NCBI GenBank assembly: GCA_016192455.1 | Contig: JACPUC010000028.1 | Location: forward strand, 1-64,000 | Origin: Candidatus Tectimicrobiota bacterium | GTDB lineage: Bacteria; JACPUC01 | Direction of reading: 5' to 3' | DNA length: 64,000 nucleotides | In this document: positions 9,108 through 18,100 of the stretch, in pieces | Layout: each line of letters opens with the position of its first letter | How positions within the stretch are numbered: position 1 is the stretch's first letter | Translations under genes and position numbers: made by a program | Notes under the pieces: model-generated | Told to the model about the DNA's origin: nothing | The model's database searches: none | What the model saw: only the letters and a program-made list of their open reading frames with translations

Positions 9108-10553
9108 ATGGGCAAAGACTTGCGCAGTTTCCTCGCCATGTTGGAGCAGCGCAATAGGGGGGAGCTGCTGCGGATTACTCGGCAGGTCGATCCGGTCTAT
9201 GAGGTCTCGGTTATCCAGCAGAAACTCGCGGCGGCGGGACGGTATCCAGTGCTCTACTTCGAGGACGTGCGCGGCTCATCTCTGCCCTTGGTCACCAACC
9301 TCTTCGGCACGTACGACCTGTTGGGCTTGGCGCTCGACGTCGTTGAGCCGAAGAGCAAGGCCGATTATCTGGCTGAGTACCTGCGGCGCGAGAACGACCA
9401 CAAGGCGGTGAGGGAAGTGCCGATCAGGACAGCGCCGGTCAAACAGATTATCCTCACCGGCGACCAGGTGGACCTTTCGACCCTCCCCATCGCCTGGCAT
9501 GCCGAGAAGGACAGCGGGCGCTACATTGTCGTCGGCGGCATGGTCATGCGCGACCCGGAGACCGGCGTGATCAATGTAGGGATGTATCGCCACGAGGTGC
9601 GCGGGAACCGCGCCGTTCTCTGCATGTTCATCCCGGCCCATCATGCCGCGTATATCTATCGCCGCTACAAGGAGCTGAAGCGGCCGATGGAAGCAGCGCT
9701 GTTCATCGGCCATCATCCCGCCGTCTGTCTCGGCATGTGTACGCGCGAGCCCATCGAGGTCGATGAGTACGAGGTGATGGGAGGCTTTCTGGACGAAGCC
9801 CTCGAAGTGGTGCCGGCCGAGACCGTTGATCTGCCGGTGCCGGCCCGCGCCGAGATTGTCCTGGAAGGGACGTTTGACTTCGCCAAGGAGACCCTCGACG
9901 GGCCCTTTGCCGAGTATACCGGGTACTATGGCCACCGGGCGCTGTGCGCCTGGTTTGACGTGCGCTGCATCACCATGCGCCGCGATGCCATCTACCACGA
10001 CCTCGATCCGGCCCATCGCGAACATAACTACGCCGCTACCCTCGGCAACGAGTCAGCCGTCTACAAGGCGGTCAAGAACGTCGTCCCCTCGGTGCGGGCG
10101 GTGCATCGTCCGGCCTCGGGCTGCTGCGTCTACCACGTCTACGTCTCGATCAGCAAACGCCTCCAGGGCGAGGGGAAGATGGCGGGCTTGGCAGCCCTCT
10201 CGGCGGTGCACAACATCAAGCATGTCTTCGTCGTCGATGAGGACGTGGACATCTATAACGAGGAGGAGGTCTTGTGGGCCGTGGCCACACGCTTGGAAGC
10301 CGATCAGGACATCAGCATCATCTCCCACTGTCTGGGGGCCAACCTCGATCCTTCGGCTTACGGTGAGAGGCGTTTCGAGCCTGGCCACATGACGACGAAG
10401 GTGATTTTCGACGCCACGCGGCCCGTCACGCTGCCCTTCTCCGAACGCATCACGCCCCCAAAAGAGGTGTGGGACCGCATCAAGCTGGAAGACTACATCG
10501 ATGGCTGGAGCGCCAGGGAGCGTGCAACCGATCGGCCTTCCCTCGCGGTGTAG
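9108..10553 (+). CDS. UbiD family decarboxylase (copy 2)
   Basis: The start is ATG 9108 behind GAGGGAGG, giving 481 residues. The upstream in-frame codons have no ribosome site. The N-terminus MGKDLRSFLAMLEQ is the usual UbiD opening. The prenyl-FMN/metal region reads INVGMYRHEV (residues 155-164), and the catalytic loop is LDGPFAEYTGYYG, so the acid pair is D264 and E269. This swaps the pattern of copy 1 (E/D), which suggests a different subfamily and substrate. A UbiX partner is missing nearby. The gene is followed by the IS3 remnant and then the convergent molybdenum enzyme genes. Function as a decarboxylase or carboxylase is secure at family level only. Confidence 0.92.
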   Translation: MGKDLRSFLAMLEQRNRGELLRITRQVDPVYEVSVIQQKLAAAGRYPVLYFEDVRGSSLPLVTNLFGTYDLLGLALDVVEPKSKADYLAEYLRRENDHKAVREVPIRTAPVKQIILTGDQVDLSTLPIAWHAEKDSGRYIVVGGMVMRDPETGVINVGMYRHEVRGNRAVLCMFIPAHHAAYIYRRYKELKRPMEAALFIGHHPAVCLGMCTREPIEVDEYEVMGGFLDEALEVVPAETVDLPVPARAEIVLEGTFDFAKETLDGPFAEYTGYYGHRALCAWFDVRCITMRRDAIYHDLDPAHREHNYAATLGNESAVYKAVKNVVPSVRAVHRPASGCCVYHVYVSISKRLQGEGKMAGLAALSAVHNIKHVFVVDEDVDIYNEEEVLWAVATRLEADQDISIISHCLGANLDPSAYGERRFEPGHMTTKVIFDATRPVTLPFSERITPPKEVWDRIKLEDYIDGWSARERATDRPSLAV

Positions 10554-10624
10554 GGCAGGCCGTACGAGCGCTCGGCCAGCCGTTCGAGAACGGCGCAAGG
10601 CTCCTTGCGAGCGCGCCGCAACGG

Positions 10625-10747
10625 TCATGATTTCCCGCCGGGCGAACCAGGACCGCGTGCCGGCTCATCCGGGCTGCGCCCGGCACGCACCAGCTCCACC
10701 ATCTGACGGCGGAACTCCGGGGGATACGGTCGTCTCGTCTTGAGCAT
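10625..10747 (-). pseudogene. truncated IS3 OrfA transposase
   Basis: From ATG 10747 (AGGAGG upstream) the frame reads MLKTRRPYPPEFRRQMVELV and then RAGRSPDEPARG. The first 29 residues match the helix-turn-helix start of IS3-group OrfA proteins. After the expected ELAREF position the sequence turns into unrelated glycine/proline codons and stops at residue 40. A full OrfA has about 100 residues, so this is a dead fragment. Confidence 0.75.
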
Positions 10748-10801
10748 CGTGAACACCTCCTGCTCAAAGGATCGCGTGTCCACGAAACTGGGTCAACTCC
10801 A
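10625..10801 (-). mobile_element. IS3-family remnant (one end only)
   Basis: On the minus strand the element starts at a TGGAGTTGACCCAGTTTCGT terminus (10801 downward), of the kind seen at IS3-group ends. It continues through an AGGAGG ribosome site into the first 40 codons of an OrfA transposase. The other end, OrfB and most of OrfA are missing. The terminus abuts the tail of a lost permease copy exactly at 10801/10802, so it marks an old insertion followed by deletion. Confidence 0.75.
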
Positions 10802-10826
10802 TGTCATCCTGCCCATCCGCCTTTAG
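10802..10826 (+). pseudogene. 3' tail of a deleted permease copy
   Basis: The bases encode VILPIRL and a TAG stop, matching the VILPIRV end of the permease that stops at 8732. The similarity continues into the 3' flank. The rest of the gene is gone, replaced on its left by the IS3 terminus. Confidence 0.6.
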
Positions 10827-10952
10827 TGGTGCAACCCTTGCGTTTGCAACACCTTGTTCCCAAGGGTGATTCTCTTGCAAGCAAGGAACCGCTGCGGTGG
10901 GGTTGGGGTTAGGCGAAGTGAGGGGGCCGCAACCCTCATGCGGCCGAAGGGC
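10802..10952 (+). repeat. duplicated permease tail and 3' flank, copy B
   Basis: This is the partner of 8708-8832. It holds a roughly 20-base insertion around 10856-10876 that forms an imperfect CACCTTG/CAAGGGTG hairpin. The distal end runs into the last codons of the minus-strand FAD subunit gene. Confidence 0.65.
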
Positions 10953-11949
10953 TGGCGGGCTGTCCGAGGACCTCGCGGATTCCCTCCTGCACCAGCACGG
11001 CGATCATGCGCTTGCGATGCTGGGGGGTGTCGTGGGTGGTCTTGGCGGGGTGGGCTTGCTTGGCGGCGGCGGCACCGGCCTCCTGGATGATCTCCTCTGT
11101 AAGTTCGTTGCCTTTGAGGATGGCAATCGCCCGCTCGGCGACCACGGGCTGCGTATGGACGCCGGTGAGCACCACGCGGGCATCGAGGCAGCGGCGGCCG
11201 TCGGCAGCGAGGAGTAACGCCCCTGCCACCGCCGCCAGGGGGAAATCTATCGTCCCCCGCTGCCGGTACTTCTTGTAGAAGACCTTCCAAGGCTGCGTCG
11301 GCTCCGGCACGAAGACCTGCGCAATGATCTCCCCTGGCCGCAGAGTGAAGGGCGTCTTGCCGTCGCCGCTGTAAAGGTCGGTGAGGGGCGCCTGCCGGTC
11401 GCCGCGCGGCCCGGCGATGGTCAGGCGGGCCTGCATGGCGGCGAAGGCGGCCGCCGTGTCGCCCTGGTAGGCGGCCACGCAGAGCTGCCCGCCGCGCGCC
11501 ACGTAGCAAGCGTCCCCGCCCTGCTTGAAGCAGAGGCCGTACGACTCGCGCCAAAACTTCGTCTGGTTGTAGTACCAGCAGCGCGTATCGAGGCAGAGGT
11601 TGCCGCCGACGGTGCCCATGTGCTGGTGCAGGTTGCCGCCGACGACGCTCGCCGCCAGGGCGATGAGGGGGTAGGTGGCGCGTACGACGGGCGATTCGTA
11701 GAGCTGGTGGAGCCGCGTCGCCGGGCCGACGTACAGCCCCTCCCCCTCGACGTGGCGGATACCCTTGAGTTCATCGAGCCGGCGGCTGCTGACGACGAGG
11801 CTGGGGACGATGACCCGCTGCTTCACCGACACCAGAAGATCGGTGCCGCCGCCGAGCAGGAACCCCTTGCCGTCGGCCTCGAGGAGCAAACGGCTGGCTT
11901 CCCGGACATCGGCGGGGGCGACGTACTCGAACTTCGGCATCACCAGCAT
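10936..11949 (-). CDS. molybdenum enzyme FAD subunit, HcrB-like with [4Fe-4S] insert
   Basis: The 337-residue FAD-binding subunit belongs to the CoxM/HcrB family. FAD motifs are LLGGGTDLLV (residues 31-40) and GGNLHQHMGTVGGNLC (104-119). It carries an insert with cysteines C124, C140, C148 and C157. The 16-8-9 spacing is what I recall for the four ligands of the extra [4Fe-4S] cluster in Thauera 4-hydroxybenzoyl-CoA reductase beta subunit, an insert lacking in ordinary xanthine-dehydrogenase-type subunits. That cluster tunes electron flow toward substrate reduction. The genes for the [2Fe-2S] and molybdenum subunits lie just upstream on the same strand. Reductive dehydroxylation of a hydroxybenzoyl-CoA-like substrate is inferred. 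Confidence 0.88.
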   Translation of the reverse strand: MLVMPKFEYVAPADVREASRLLLEADGKGFLLGGGTDLLVSVKQRVIVPSLVVSSRRLDELKGIRHVEGEGLYVGPATRLHQLYESPVVRATYPLIALAASVVGGNLHQHMGTVGGNLCLDTRCWYYNQTKFWRESYGLCFKQGGDACYVARGGQLCVAAYQGDTAAAFAAMQARLTIAGPRGDRQAPLTDLYSGDGKTPFTLRPGEIIAQVFVPEPTQPWKVFYKKYRQRGTIDFPLAAVAGALLLAADGRRCLDARVVLTGVHTQPVVAERAIAILKGNELTEEIIQEAGAAAAKQAHPAKTTHDTPQHRKRMIAVLVQEGIREVLGQPASPSAA

Positions 11950-11990
11950 ACTGCGGTCTCACTTCCCTCGGGGCCTGCCGGCGCGCGCCC

Positions 11991-14321
11991 TCACGGGCTC
12001 GCGTTGCGCTTTTTCCTGGCGCCGTTGGTTTTCGCGCCGTTCACCCGCTCCTTCCCTTCAAGGGCCCGCAGAATGCGCGCCGGGGTGAGCGGCAGATCGT
12101 TGAACTGCACGCCGATGGCGTCGGCCACCGCGTTCACCGTCGCCGAGATGACCGCCAGGCCGATGGTCTCCGCCGCTTCCTTGGCGCCGAACGGCCCCTC
12201 CGGGTCGATGGACTCGACGAGGATCGACTTCACCGGCGGCATCTCCTGCGTCGTCGGGTACTTGTAATCCAGCAGGGTGGGATTCAGGTTCATGCCGCCG
12301 TCCCAAACCAGCCCCTCGTAGAGCGCCTGGCCGATGCCGAAGGCGAGGAACCCCTCGAGCTGCCCCTCGGCCGCCTTCGGATTCAACGCCCGGCCAAGGT
12401 CGTGCGCCGCGGTGATATCAAGAATCGTCACCTCGCCGGTGTCGCGGTTGACCTCGACCTCGACCGCCACCGCCCCGAAGCTGTAGGCCCCCGTCACCTG
12501 CCCCGTCTGCATCCCCGGCGCGATCCAGTCGCGCTTGAGGTTGAGCTTCGGCATGTAGATGCCGCTGCCGACGATCTCCTTGCCCCGCTGCCAGGCGCGC
12601 CAGATCACCTTCTCGATGGCCACGCTGGTGCCGGGGCTGCCCTGCACGGAGATGACGCCGTTGCGGGCGACGAGGTCCTCGGGGTTGCACTCGAGGTGCT
12701 CGGCCGCCAGCTTGAAGAGCTGCCGCCGGGCGTCGGCCGCGGCCTGGTAGACGCCGTTGACGCTGATGAAGGTGCTCGACATGCTGTAGGAACCGGGGTC
12801 CTGCGGGGTCAGGTCGGTGTCCGACGAGACGAGGCGGATTTTCTCCATCGGCAGGCCGAGCTCTTCGGCAGCCACTTGCACCGCCGCCGTCTCGTTCCCC
12901 TGGCCGGTGTCGTTGATGCCGCTGAAAACCGTGGCGCTGCCGTCCTCGTTGAACTTCACATAGGCCTGCGAGCCCGAGCGGGCGCCCATGTTGAAGCCGT
13001 TGATCATCGACGAGCAGCCGATGCCGACGCCGCGGCTCAGGTGGCGCTGCCGCCCCACCTTGTTTCGGAAGCCGCTCTCCTCCGCCACCCGTTGCAGCGT
13101 CTCCGTCAAGCCGCAGCTCGTGATCTTCGAGCCGCTGGGGAGCACCTCTCCTGCCTGCACGGCGTTGCGCAGGCGGATATCGACGGCGTCGAGGCCCAGG
13201 TCCTGCGCCAGGCGCTCGAGGTTACAGCTATCGGCGAAGTGGAGCTGCTGGCCGCCGTGGCCGCGCATGGCGCCGCAGATGGGGCGGTTGGTGTACACCC
13301 GGTAGCCTTCGTACTTCAGGTTCGGACAGCGGAAGGTCGATTCGATCATCGCCAGCGGCCAGCCGATGGCGATGGGTCCGGTGCTCATGTAGGCGCCGCC
13401 GCCGGCCCACACCTGGAAATGCCGCGCCACCAGGGTGCCGTCCTTCTTCGCGCCGCTCTTCACGGTGATGCGCATCTCGTGCTTCTGGCGCGTGGTCATG
13501 ATCGATTCTTCGCGGCTGAGGCCGATCTTCACCGGACGGTTGCTCTTCATCGACAGCATGGCGGCGATCCAGTCCGCCGGGAAGGTTTCGGAGCGCCCGC
13601 CGAAGGCGCCGCCGGTGTAGATTTTGTGCACGTGCACCTGGTTGAGCTCGAGCCCCAGCGCGTTCGACAGCGCCCGCCGGCGCGCGAACACCGAGGTGTT
13701 GGGCGCCCAGACGTTCAGGCGGCCGTTTTGGTAGTGGCAGAGGACGGCGTACGGCTCCATCTGGCAGTGCGCCAGGGCCGTGGTGGTGAAGGTGTCCTGG
13801 CGCACGTGGTCGGCGCGGCGGAAGCCTGCCTCCACGTCGCCGTACTCGGTGTGCAGCTCGGCGCCGACGTTGTTGGGAAAGGCCTCGTGCAGCGCCGGGG
13901 CGCCCTCCTTCATGGCCTCGTCGATGGTGAAGACCGCCGGCAGCGGTTCGTACTCCACGTCAATGAGATCGAGAGCCTCCTCGGCGGTGTCTTCGTCAAA
14001 CGCCGCCACGCCCACCACCTCCTCGCCGACGTAGCGCACCTTGTCGATGGCGATGAGCGATTGATCGCGGGTGCTGGGAAAGACGCCGAACTTCATGCCG
14101 GCGTACTCGGCGCCGGTGACGCAGACCTTCACCCCCGGCAGCGCCAAGGCGCGCGACACGTCGATGCACACGATGCGGGCATGCGGGTGGGGGCTGCGCA
14201 AAATCCTGCCGAGGAGCATGCCGGGGGGATTGAGGTCGGCGGTGTACTTGCCGGCCCCGGTTACCTTCTCCACGCCGTCATACTTGCGGGCGTTCGTGCC
14301 AACCACCGCGAACTCCGACAT
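11991..14321 (-). CDS. molybdenum enzyme large subunit, HcrA-like
   Basis: The 776-residue molybdopterin subunit starts at ATG 14321 after AAGGAG. The N-terminus (VVGTNARKYDGVEKVTGAGK) is the family a/b hammerhead. The cofactor loop GGAFGGR is at 237-243, MRGHGGQQ follows in the middle, and the C-terminal GAKEAAE loop holds the conserved glutamate. GGxFGGR and GAKEAxE are closer to 4-hydroxybenzoyl-CoA reductase alpha than to CO dehydrogenase (GGxFGxK, GVGE). It lies 41 bases upstream of the HcrB-like gene and downstream of the [2Fe-2S] gene, giving the order C-A-B. The exact acyl-CoA substrate is unproven. Confidence 0.88.
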   Translation of the reverse strand: MSEFAVVGTNARKYDGVEKVTGAGKYTADLNPPGMLLGRILRSPHPHARIVCIDVSRALALPGVKVCVTGAEYAGMKFGVFPSTRDQSLIAIDKVRYVGEEVVGVAAFDEDTAEEALDLIDVEYEPLPAVFTIDEAMKEGAPALHEAFPNNVGAELHTEYGDVEAGFRRADHVRQDTFTTTALAHCQMEPYAVLCHYQNGRLNVWAPNTSVFARRRALSNALGLELNQVHVHKIYTGGAFGGRSETFPADWIAAMLSMKSNRPVKIGLSREESIMTTRQKHEMRITVKSGAKKDGTLVARHFQVWAGGGAYMSTGPIAIGWPLAMIESTFRCPNLKYEGYRVYTNRPICGAMRGHGGQQLHFADSCNLERLAQDLGLDAVDIRLRNAVQAGEVLPSGSKITSCGLTETLQRVAEESGFRNKVGRQRHLSRGVGIGCSSMINGFNMGARSGSQAYVKFNEDGSATVFSGINDTGQGNETAAVQVAAEELGLPMEKIRLVSSDTDLTPQDPGSYSMSSTFISVNGVYQAAADARRQLFKLAAEHLECNPEDLVARNGVISVQGSPGTSVAIEKVIWRAWQRGKEIVGSGIYMPKLNLKRDWIAPGMQTGQVTGAYSFGAVAVEVEVNRDTGEVTILDITAAHDLGRALNPKAAEGQLEGFLAFGIGQALYEGLVWDGGMNLNPTLLDYKYPTTQEMPPVKSILVESIDPEGPFGAKEAAETIGLAVISATVNAVADAIGVQFNDLPLTPARILRALEGKERVNGAKTNGARKKRNASP

Positions 14322-14415
14322 TCGCGTTCTCCTTCGCCACCGGATGGGGGGCGCCTTGGAGCGGCTTGTGTCGCGACCCCTGCCGCGGCGTCTCGTACAT
14401 CACATCGCCTCTTTC

Positions 14416-14522
14416 TGCGAGGGAGCCGTGCCCTCTCTCGCACCCCCTTCGGCGTAAGGGCGGTTCGCGAACCGCCCCTACAATTGGGGGTGTGGGGGAG
14501 CAAGGGTCCCCCACAAGAAATG
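14416..14522 (+). repeat. extended intergenic repeat, copy A (palindrome at 14454-14481)
   Basis: The unit reads TGCGAGGGAGCC, then a CTCGCACCCC block, the palindromic core GTAAGGGCGGTTCG/CGAACCGCCCCTAC (14454-14481), then ATTGGGGGTGTGGGGGAGCA and a perfect GTGGGGGA/TCCCCCAC hairpin. The same outer blocks recur at 33054-33190 (inverted) and 40772-40880. It separates the [2Fe-2S] and large-subunit genes, so it may be transcribed inside that operon. Confidence 0.8.
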
Positions 14523-14568
14523 TCCTTTGCTCCCTACCTCTTGGTTAGCGAACTCAGGAGACATGCGG

Positions 14569-15057
14569 CTACGGCTGCGCCGCGGCGCGCTCGCGCTGCA
14601 TCTGCGCCGCCAGTATGACGGCATCGAATATCTTCACGTAGCCCGTGCAGCGGCAGAGGTTGCTGCCGAGCGCCCGGCGCACGTCGTCGAGGCTGGGGGT
14701 GGGGTTCTTCTCCAGCAGGGCGACCCCCGACATAATCATTCCCGGCGTGCAGAAGCCGCACTGCGTCGCCCAGGCGCGGATGAAGGCCTCCTGCAGCGGA
14801 TGCAGCACGTCCCCATCGGCCAGGCCCTCGATGGTCGTGATGTCGCGCTCCTGCGCCTCAACGGCCAGAGTCAAGCAGGAGAGCACCGCTTCGCCGTCGA
14901 TGAGCACCGTGCAGCAGCCGCAGTCGCCTTTGTCGCAGCCTTGCTTCGAGCCGGTGAGCAGCAGCTTGTCGCGCAGCACCTCGAGCAACGTCCGCTGCGG
15001 CGGCACAACGACGTCGTAGGCGTCACCGTTGACGCGCAGCGTTATGGCGGTTTTCAT
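14569..15057 (-). CDS. molybdenum enzyme [2Fe-2S] subunit, HcrC-like
   Basis: The 162-residue iron-sulfur subunit belongs to the xanthine dehydrogenase/HcrC family. The plant-type ferredoxin cluster uses C41, C46, C49 and C61 in QGCDKGDCGCCTVLIDG. The second cluster is in the helical domain (QCGFCTPGM and NLCRCTGY). ATG 15057 has AAGG eight bases upstream and is preferred to the GTG at 15066. The subunit passes electrons between the molybdenum site and the FAD subunit. It is the first gene of the three-gene set, and the next gene lies 247 bases away across a repeat. Confidence 0.9.
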   Translation of the reverse strand: MKTAITLRVNGDAYDVVVPPQRTLLEVLRDKLLLTGSKQGCDKGDCGCCTVLIDGEAVLSCLTLAVEAQERDITTIEGLADGDVLHPLQEAFIRAWATQCGFCTPGMIMSGVALLEKNPTPSLDDVRRALGSNLCRCTGYVKIFDAVILAAQMQRERAAAQP

Positions 15058-15548
15058 CACGGCCACCTTCTCGGATCATTGCCCCGCGGCATGGTCGAGG
15101 GCCAGCCCGGCCAGCCCCAAGGCTTGCCGACCTCGGCTAGCTGGGTAAACGATAACGCTTCTCAACTCGCAAGGCAAGGTTGAATCGCAGCGCGGCCCGA
15201 CACGGGTTTGGTTGGAGAAGAAAGGCAGACAACGAGAGGCGGGGATCTGCCGGCAGCCGAACGAAAGGGGTCGAGCAGCCTACCCGGCATCGCGAAGGAA
15301 CCACGGCCGAACGCAGAGGCACGCGCATGTCGGTGTGCCTCCGCGTCCCTCTGCGGTTCCTTCCCCTACCTTCTCCGTGTTCTCTGCGTCCCCGCGGTGC
15401 AATCTATTTAACCGCGGAGGCGCGGAGAACGCAGAGGTGAAGGACACCGGCCGCACGACCGTCAGCCTCGCCATCACATAAAATCAACCACGTAGACGCT
15501 TATTTTCGAGGCAGCCTCGAGATCAGGGCGGGAATTTCTCGACCAGCT
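15058..15548. other. intergenic region with inverted repeat
   Basis: No gene is seen between the molybdenum-enzyme set and proB. The right half is occupied by the inverted repeat at 15366-15450. Arginine-rich frames here are chance frames. Confidence 0.5.
15366..15450. repeat. imperfect inverted repeat of the CTCTGCG/CGCAGAG type
   Basis: The left arm CCTTCTCCGTGTTCTCTGCG continues to GTCCCCGCGGT. After an AT-rich centre (CAATCTATTTAA) the right arm ACCGCGGAGGCGCGGAGAAC runs on to GCAGAGGTGAAGG. The arms are about 80 percent complementary over roughly 30 bases. A related GAACGCAGAGGCACGCG stretch lies just to the left near 15310. Confidence 0.65.
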
Positions 15549-16715
15549 CTACAGATCATCCTGCTCCAGGAGGACGAGATCATCCCGGTGGATGACCTCA
15601 TCGTATTCCTTGGAGCCGAGGATTTCGGCGATCTTCGAGGTGTGCAGGCCGCGGATGCGGCGCAGCGCCTGGGCGTCGTAGTTTACGAGACCGCGGGCGA
15701 ACGCCTGCTTGTTCTTGTCGCAGCAAAGGACCGCATCGGCGAAGTGGAAGTTGCCCGTCACCTCGAGCACCCCGGAGGGGAGAAGACTGCGGCCCTGTTC
15801 GATCAGCGCCCGTTTGGCGCCGTCATCCACCTGCACCATTCCCTGGGGTTTCAGGGTATGGAGAATCCACCACTTGCGCCCCTTGAGGACGCGCGCCTGC
15901 GGCTCGAAGGTGGTGCCGACGGGCTCGCCGGCCAAGGCCCGGCGGACATTGGTGGGCGGCCGGCCATTGATCACCATGCAGCGAATCCCCGCCCTGGTGG
16001 CTCGTTTGGCGGCCTCGAGCTTGGCCCGCATGCCGCCGCGGCCGACGGCGTTCGCGCGCACGCTGGCGCTCTCCAGCATCTGGGGGGTGATGCTCCGCAC
16101 CCGGCTGATGAGCCGGGCGTCGGCGTTGGCGCGCGGATCGGCGCTGTAGAGTCCCTCCACGTCGGAGAGCATGAGGAGGAGATCGGCATCGAGGAGGCTC
16201 GCCACCAGGGCGGAGAGCGTGTCGTTATCGCCGAACTTGATCTCTTCGACGGAGACCGTGTCGTTCTCATTGATGATGGGGACGGCGCCGTAGGCGAGGA
16301 GCGTCTGCAGGGTGTTGCGGGCGTTCAGGTAGCGTTGACGGTCGCTGAAGTCGTCGTGGGTGAGGAGGAGCTGCGCCACCGTCAACCCGTGGCGCGTGAA
16401 GCAGCGCGCGTAGAGGCCGATGAGGCTGCTCTGCCCAACGGCTGCCGCCGCCTGCATCTCGGGGATGCTGCGGGCGCCCTCCGGCAGCCCGAGCGCGCCA
16501 CGGCCCGCTGCAATGGCGCCGGAGGAGACGAGCACCACTTCGTAGCCGGCCTGGCGCGCCGCCGCCACCTGGCCGGCCAGGCCGCGCAGGAACGGCACGT
16601 CGAGCTTGCCCTTGCCGCCGGTGAGGACGGCGCTGCCGACCTTCAGGACGAGGCGCTTCGCGCCTGCCTTGGAACCATGCGGAAGCTGCTGCGACCCGCG
16701 GTCTGGACGGCTCAC
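15549..16715 (-). CDS. proB: glutamate 5-kinase
   Basis: ProB phosphorylates glutamate with ATP in the first step of proline synthesis. The 388-residue length fits the form with a C-terminal PUA domain. The amino-acid-kinase start reads [16 protein letters not shown], followed by [17 protein letters not shown], and [17 protein letters not shown] marks the glutamate-binding region. The PUA domain covers about residues 285-375. Its ATG overlaps the obgE stop (ATGA), so it is the last gene of rplU-rpmA-obgE-proB and is translationally coupled. This gene order is common in deltaproteobacterial-type genomes. Confidence 0.95.
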   Translation of the reverse strand: MSRPDRGSQQLPHGSKAGAKRLVLKVGSAVLTGGKGKLDVPFLRGLAGQVAAARQAGYEVVLVSSGAIAAGRGALGLPEGARSIPEMQAAAAVGQSSLIGLYARCFTRHGLTVAQLLLTHDDFSDRQRYLNARNTLQTLLAYGAVPIINENDTVSVEEIKFGDNDTLSALVASLLDADLLLMLSDVEGLYSADPRANADARLISRVRSITPQMLESASVRANAVGRGGMRAKLEAAKRATRAGIRCMVINGRPPTNVRRALAGEPVGTTFEPQARVLKGRKWWILHTLKPQGMVQVDDGAKRALIEQGRSLLPSGVLEVTGNFHFADAVLCCDKNKQAFARGLVNYDAQALRRIRGLHTSKIAEILGSKEYDEVIHRDDLVLLEQDDL

Positions 16716-17764
16716 CTGAACTCAGCATCCTCCTCATCAGCCGACGGCTCGGCTGCCATCGACGACGTCTGGGAAAGCCCCGCCTCGAGGCGCTGGAGGA
16801 GCTCCGGGAGACCCTCGCCGCTGTGCGCCGAGATGCCGACCACCTCAATGCCGGCGGCGGCGAAGTCCCGCTCGACCGCGGCGCAAGGCCCCGTCGAGGC
16901 AAGGGCATCGAGCTTCGTCAGGGCGACGAGCTGGGGCTTTGCGGCGAGCTGCGCGGAATAGGAACGCAGCTCCTCCTGGATGCGCTGGTAGCGCTCCCAG
17001 GGCGTGCCCTCCTCAGGCGGCGCCGAGAGGTCCACGAGGTGCAGCAGCAGGCGTGTCCGCTCGGCGTGGCGCAGGAACTGCAAGCCGAGCCCCCTGCCCA
17101 TGTGCGCCCCCTCGATGAGCCCCGGCAGATCGGCCATCACGCAGCTCCGCTCCTCCGACAGCCGCACCACACCTAGCTGCGGCTCCAGGGTCGTGAAGGG
17201 GTAGGAGGCGACTTTGGGACGCGCCGCCGACAGGCGGCCGAGCAGCGTTGATTTGCCCGCATTCGGCAGGCCGATAAGCCCGACCTCGGCGATCAGCTTC
17301 AGCTCCAGAAGCAGCCAGCGCTCCTCACCGCCGGCGCCCTCCTCGGCCTGGCGCGGGGCTCGATTCGTACTCGACTTGAAGCGCGCGTTGCCCCGCCCGC
17401 CGCGCCCGCCACGGGCGACGATCACCCGGCTCGCCGCCTCGGTGAGGTCCACCACCAGCGCGCCGCTTTCCGCTTCACGGACCATGGTGCCGCACGGCAC
17501 GCCGATGACGCAGTCGTCGCCGCTGCGACCGTGCCGGTCACTCCCCTCCCCATGCGCGCCACGTCGGGCGCGAAACTGGCTGCGGTACTGAAAATCCAGG
17601 AGGGTATGAAGACTTGGGGAAGCTACGACGACGACATCGCCACCATCGCCGCCGTCACCGCCGTTGGGGCCGCCTCGGGGGACAAACTTCTCGCGCCGAA
17701 AGCTGACGCAGCCATTGCCCCCCTTGCCGCCCTGCACGAAGACCTTCGCCACATCGACGAACAT
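16712..17764 (-). CDS. obgE: Obg family GTPase
   Basis: ObgE/CgtA is a ribosome-associated GTPase needed for 50S assembly and stress control. The 350-residue protein has the glycine-rich Obg fold at the N-terminus ([20 protein letters not shown], then [15 protein letters not shown]). The G domain has [11 protein letters not shown] (G1), a [10 protein letters not shown] switch, [10 protein letters not shown] (G3) and LTKLDAL (G4). There is no long C-terminal extension. The start overlaps the rpmA stop by one base, consistent with the operon. Confidence 0.96.
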   Translation of the reverse strand: MFVDVAKVFVQGGKGGNGCVSFRREKFVPRGGPNGGDGGDGGDVVVVASPSLHTLLDFQYRSQFRARRGAHGEGSDRHGRSGDDCVIGVPCGTMVREAESGALVVDLTEAASRVIVARGGRGGRGNARFKSSTNRAPRQAEEGAGGEERWLLLELKLIAEVGLIGLPNAGKSTLLGRLSAARPKVASYPFTTLEPQLGVVRLSEERSCVMADLPGLIEGAHMGRGLGLQFLRHAERTRLLLHLVDLSAPPEEGTPWERYQRIQEELRSYSAQLAAKPQLVALTKLDALASTGPCAAVERDFAAAGIEVVGISAHSGEGLPELLQRLEAGLSQTSSMAAEPSADEEDAEFR

Positions 17765-18036
17765 TAAGGAGCCGCCGCTGCCTCGACGGGAAGGACGTTG
17801 ATGAAGCGGCGTTTGCTGTCCCGCGTATCGAACCGCACGACGCCGTCCACCTTGGCGTAAAGGGTGTAATCACGTCCCTGGCCGACGTTCCGGCCTGGCT
17901 TGAAGGTCGTGCCTCGTTGCCGCACCAGGATGCTTCCCGCCAGCACGCTCTGACCGGCGAACCGTTTCACCCCCAAGCGCTTGCCGATGCTATCCCGGCC
18001 ATTGGAAGAGCTGCCGCCAGCTTTCTTGTGCGCCAT
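17764..18036 (-). CDS. rpmA: 50S ribosomal protein L27
   Basis: The 90-residue protein starts [20 protein letters not shown], the standard L27 N-terminus that reaches the peptidyl-transferase centre. No extra leader peptide precedes AHKKAGG, so cleavage as in Firmicutes is not expected. It sits between rplU and obgE. Confidence 0.97.
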   Translation of the reverse strand: MAHKKAGGSSSNGRDSIGKRLGVKRFAGQSVLAGSILVRQRGTTFKPGRNVGQGRDYTLYAKVDGVVRFDTRDSKRRFINVLPVEAAAAP

Positions 18037-18100
18037 ACCTCACCTTCATGCGGCACGCGCCGCAAGACGCAGCGCGGAGCACGCGCCTGACCCTTCGCAC

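Noticed and set aside
12402-14618. A 738-residue open frame antisense to the large subunit gene
   Set aside because: It is rich in histidine, arginine and alanine as expected for the reverse of a GC-rich gene, and the minus strand carries a clear HcrA-like protein.
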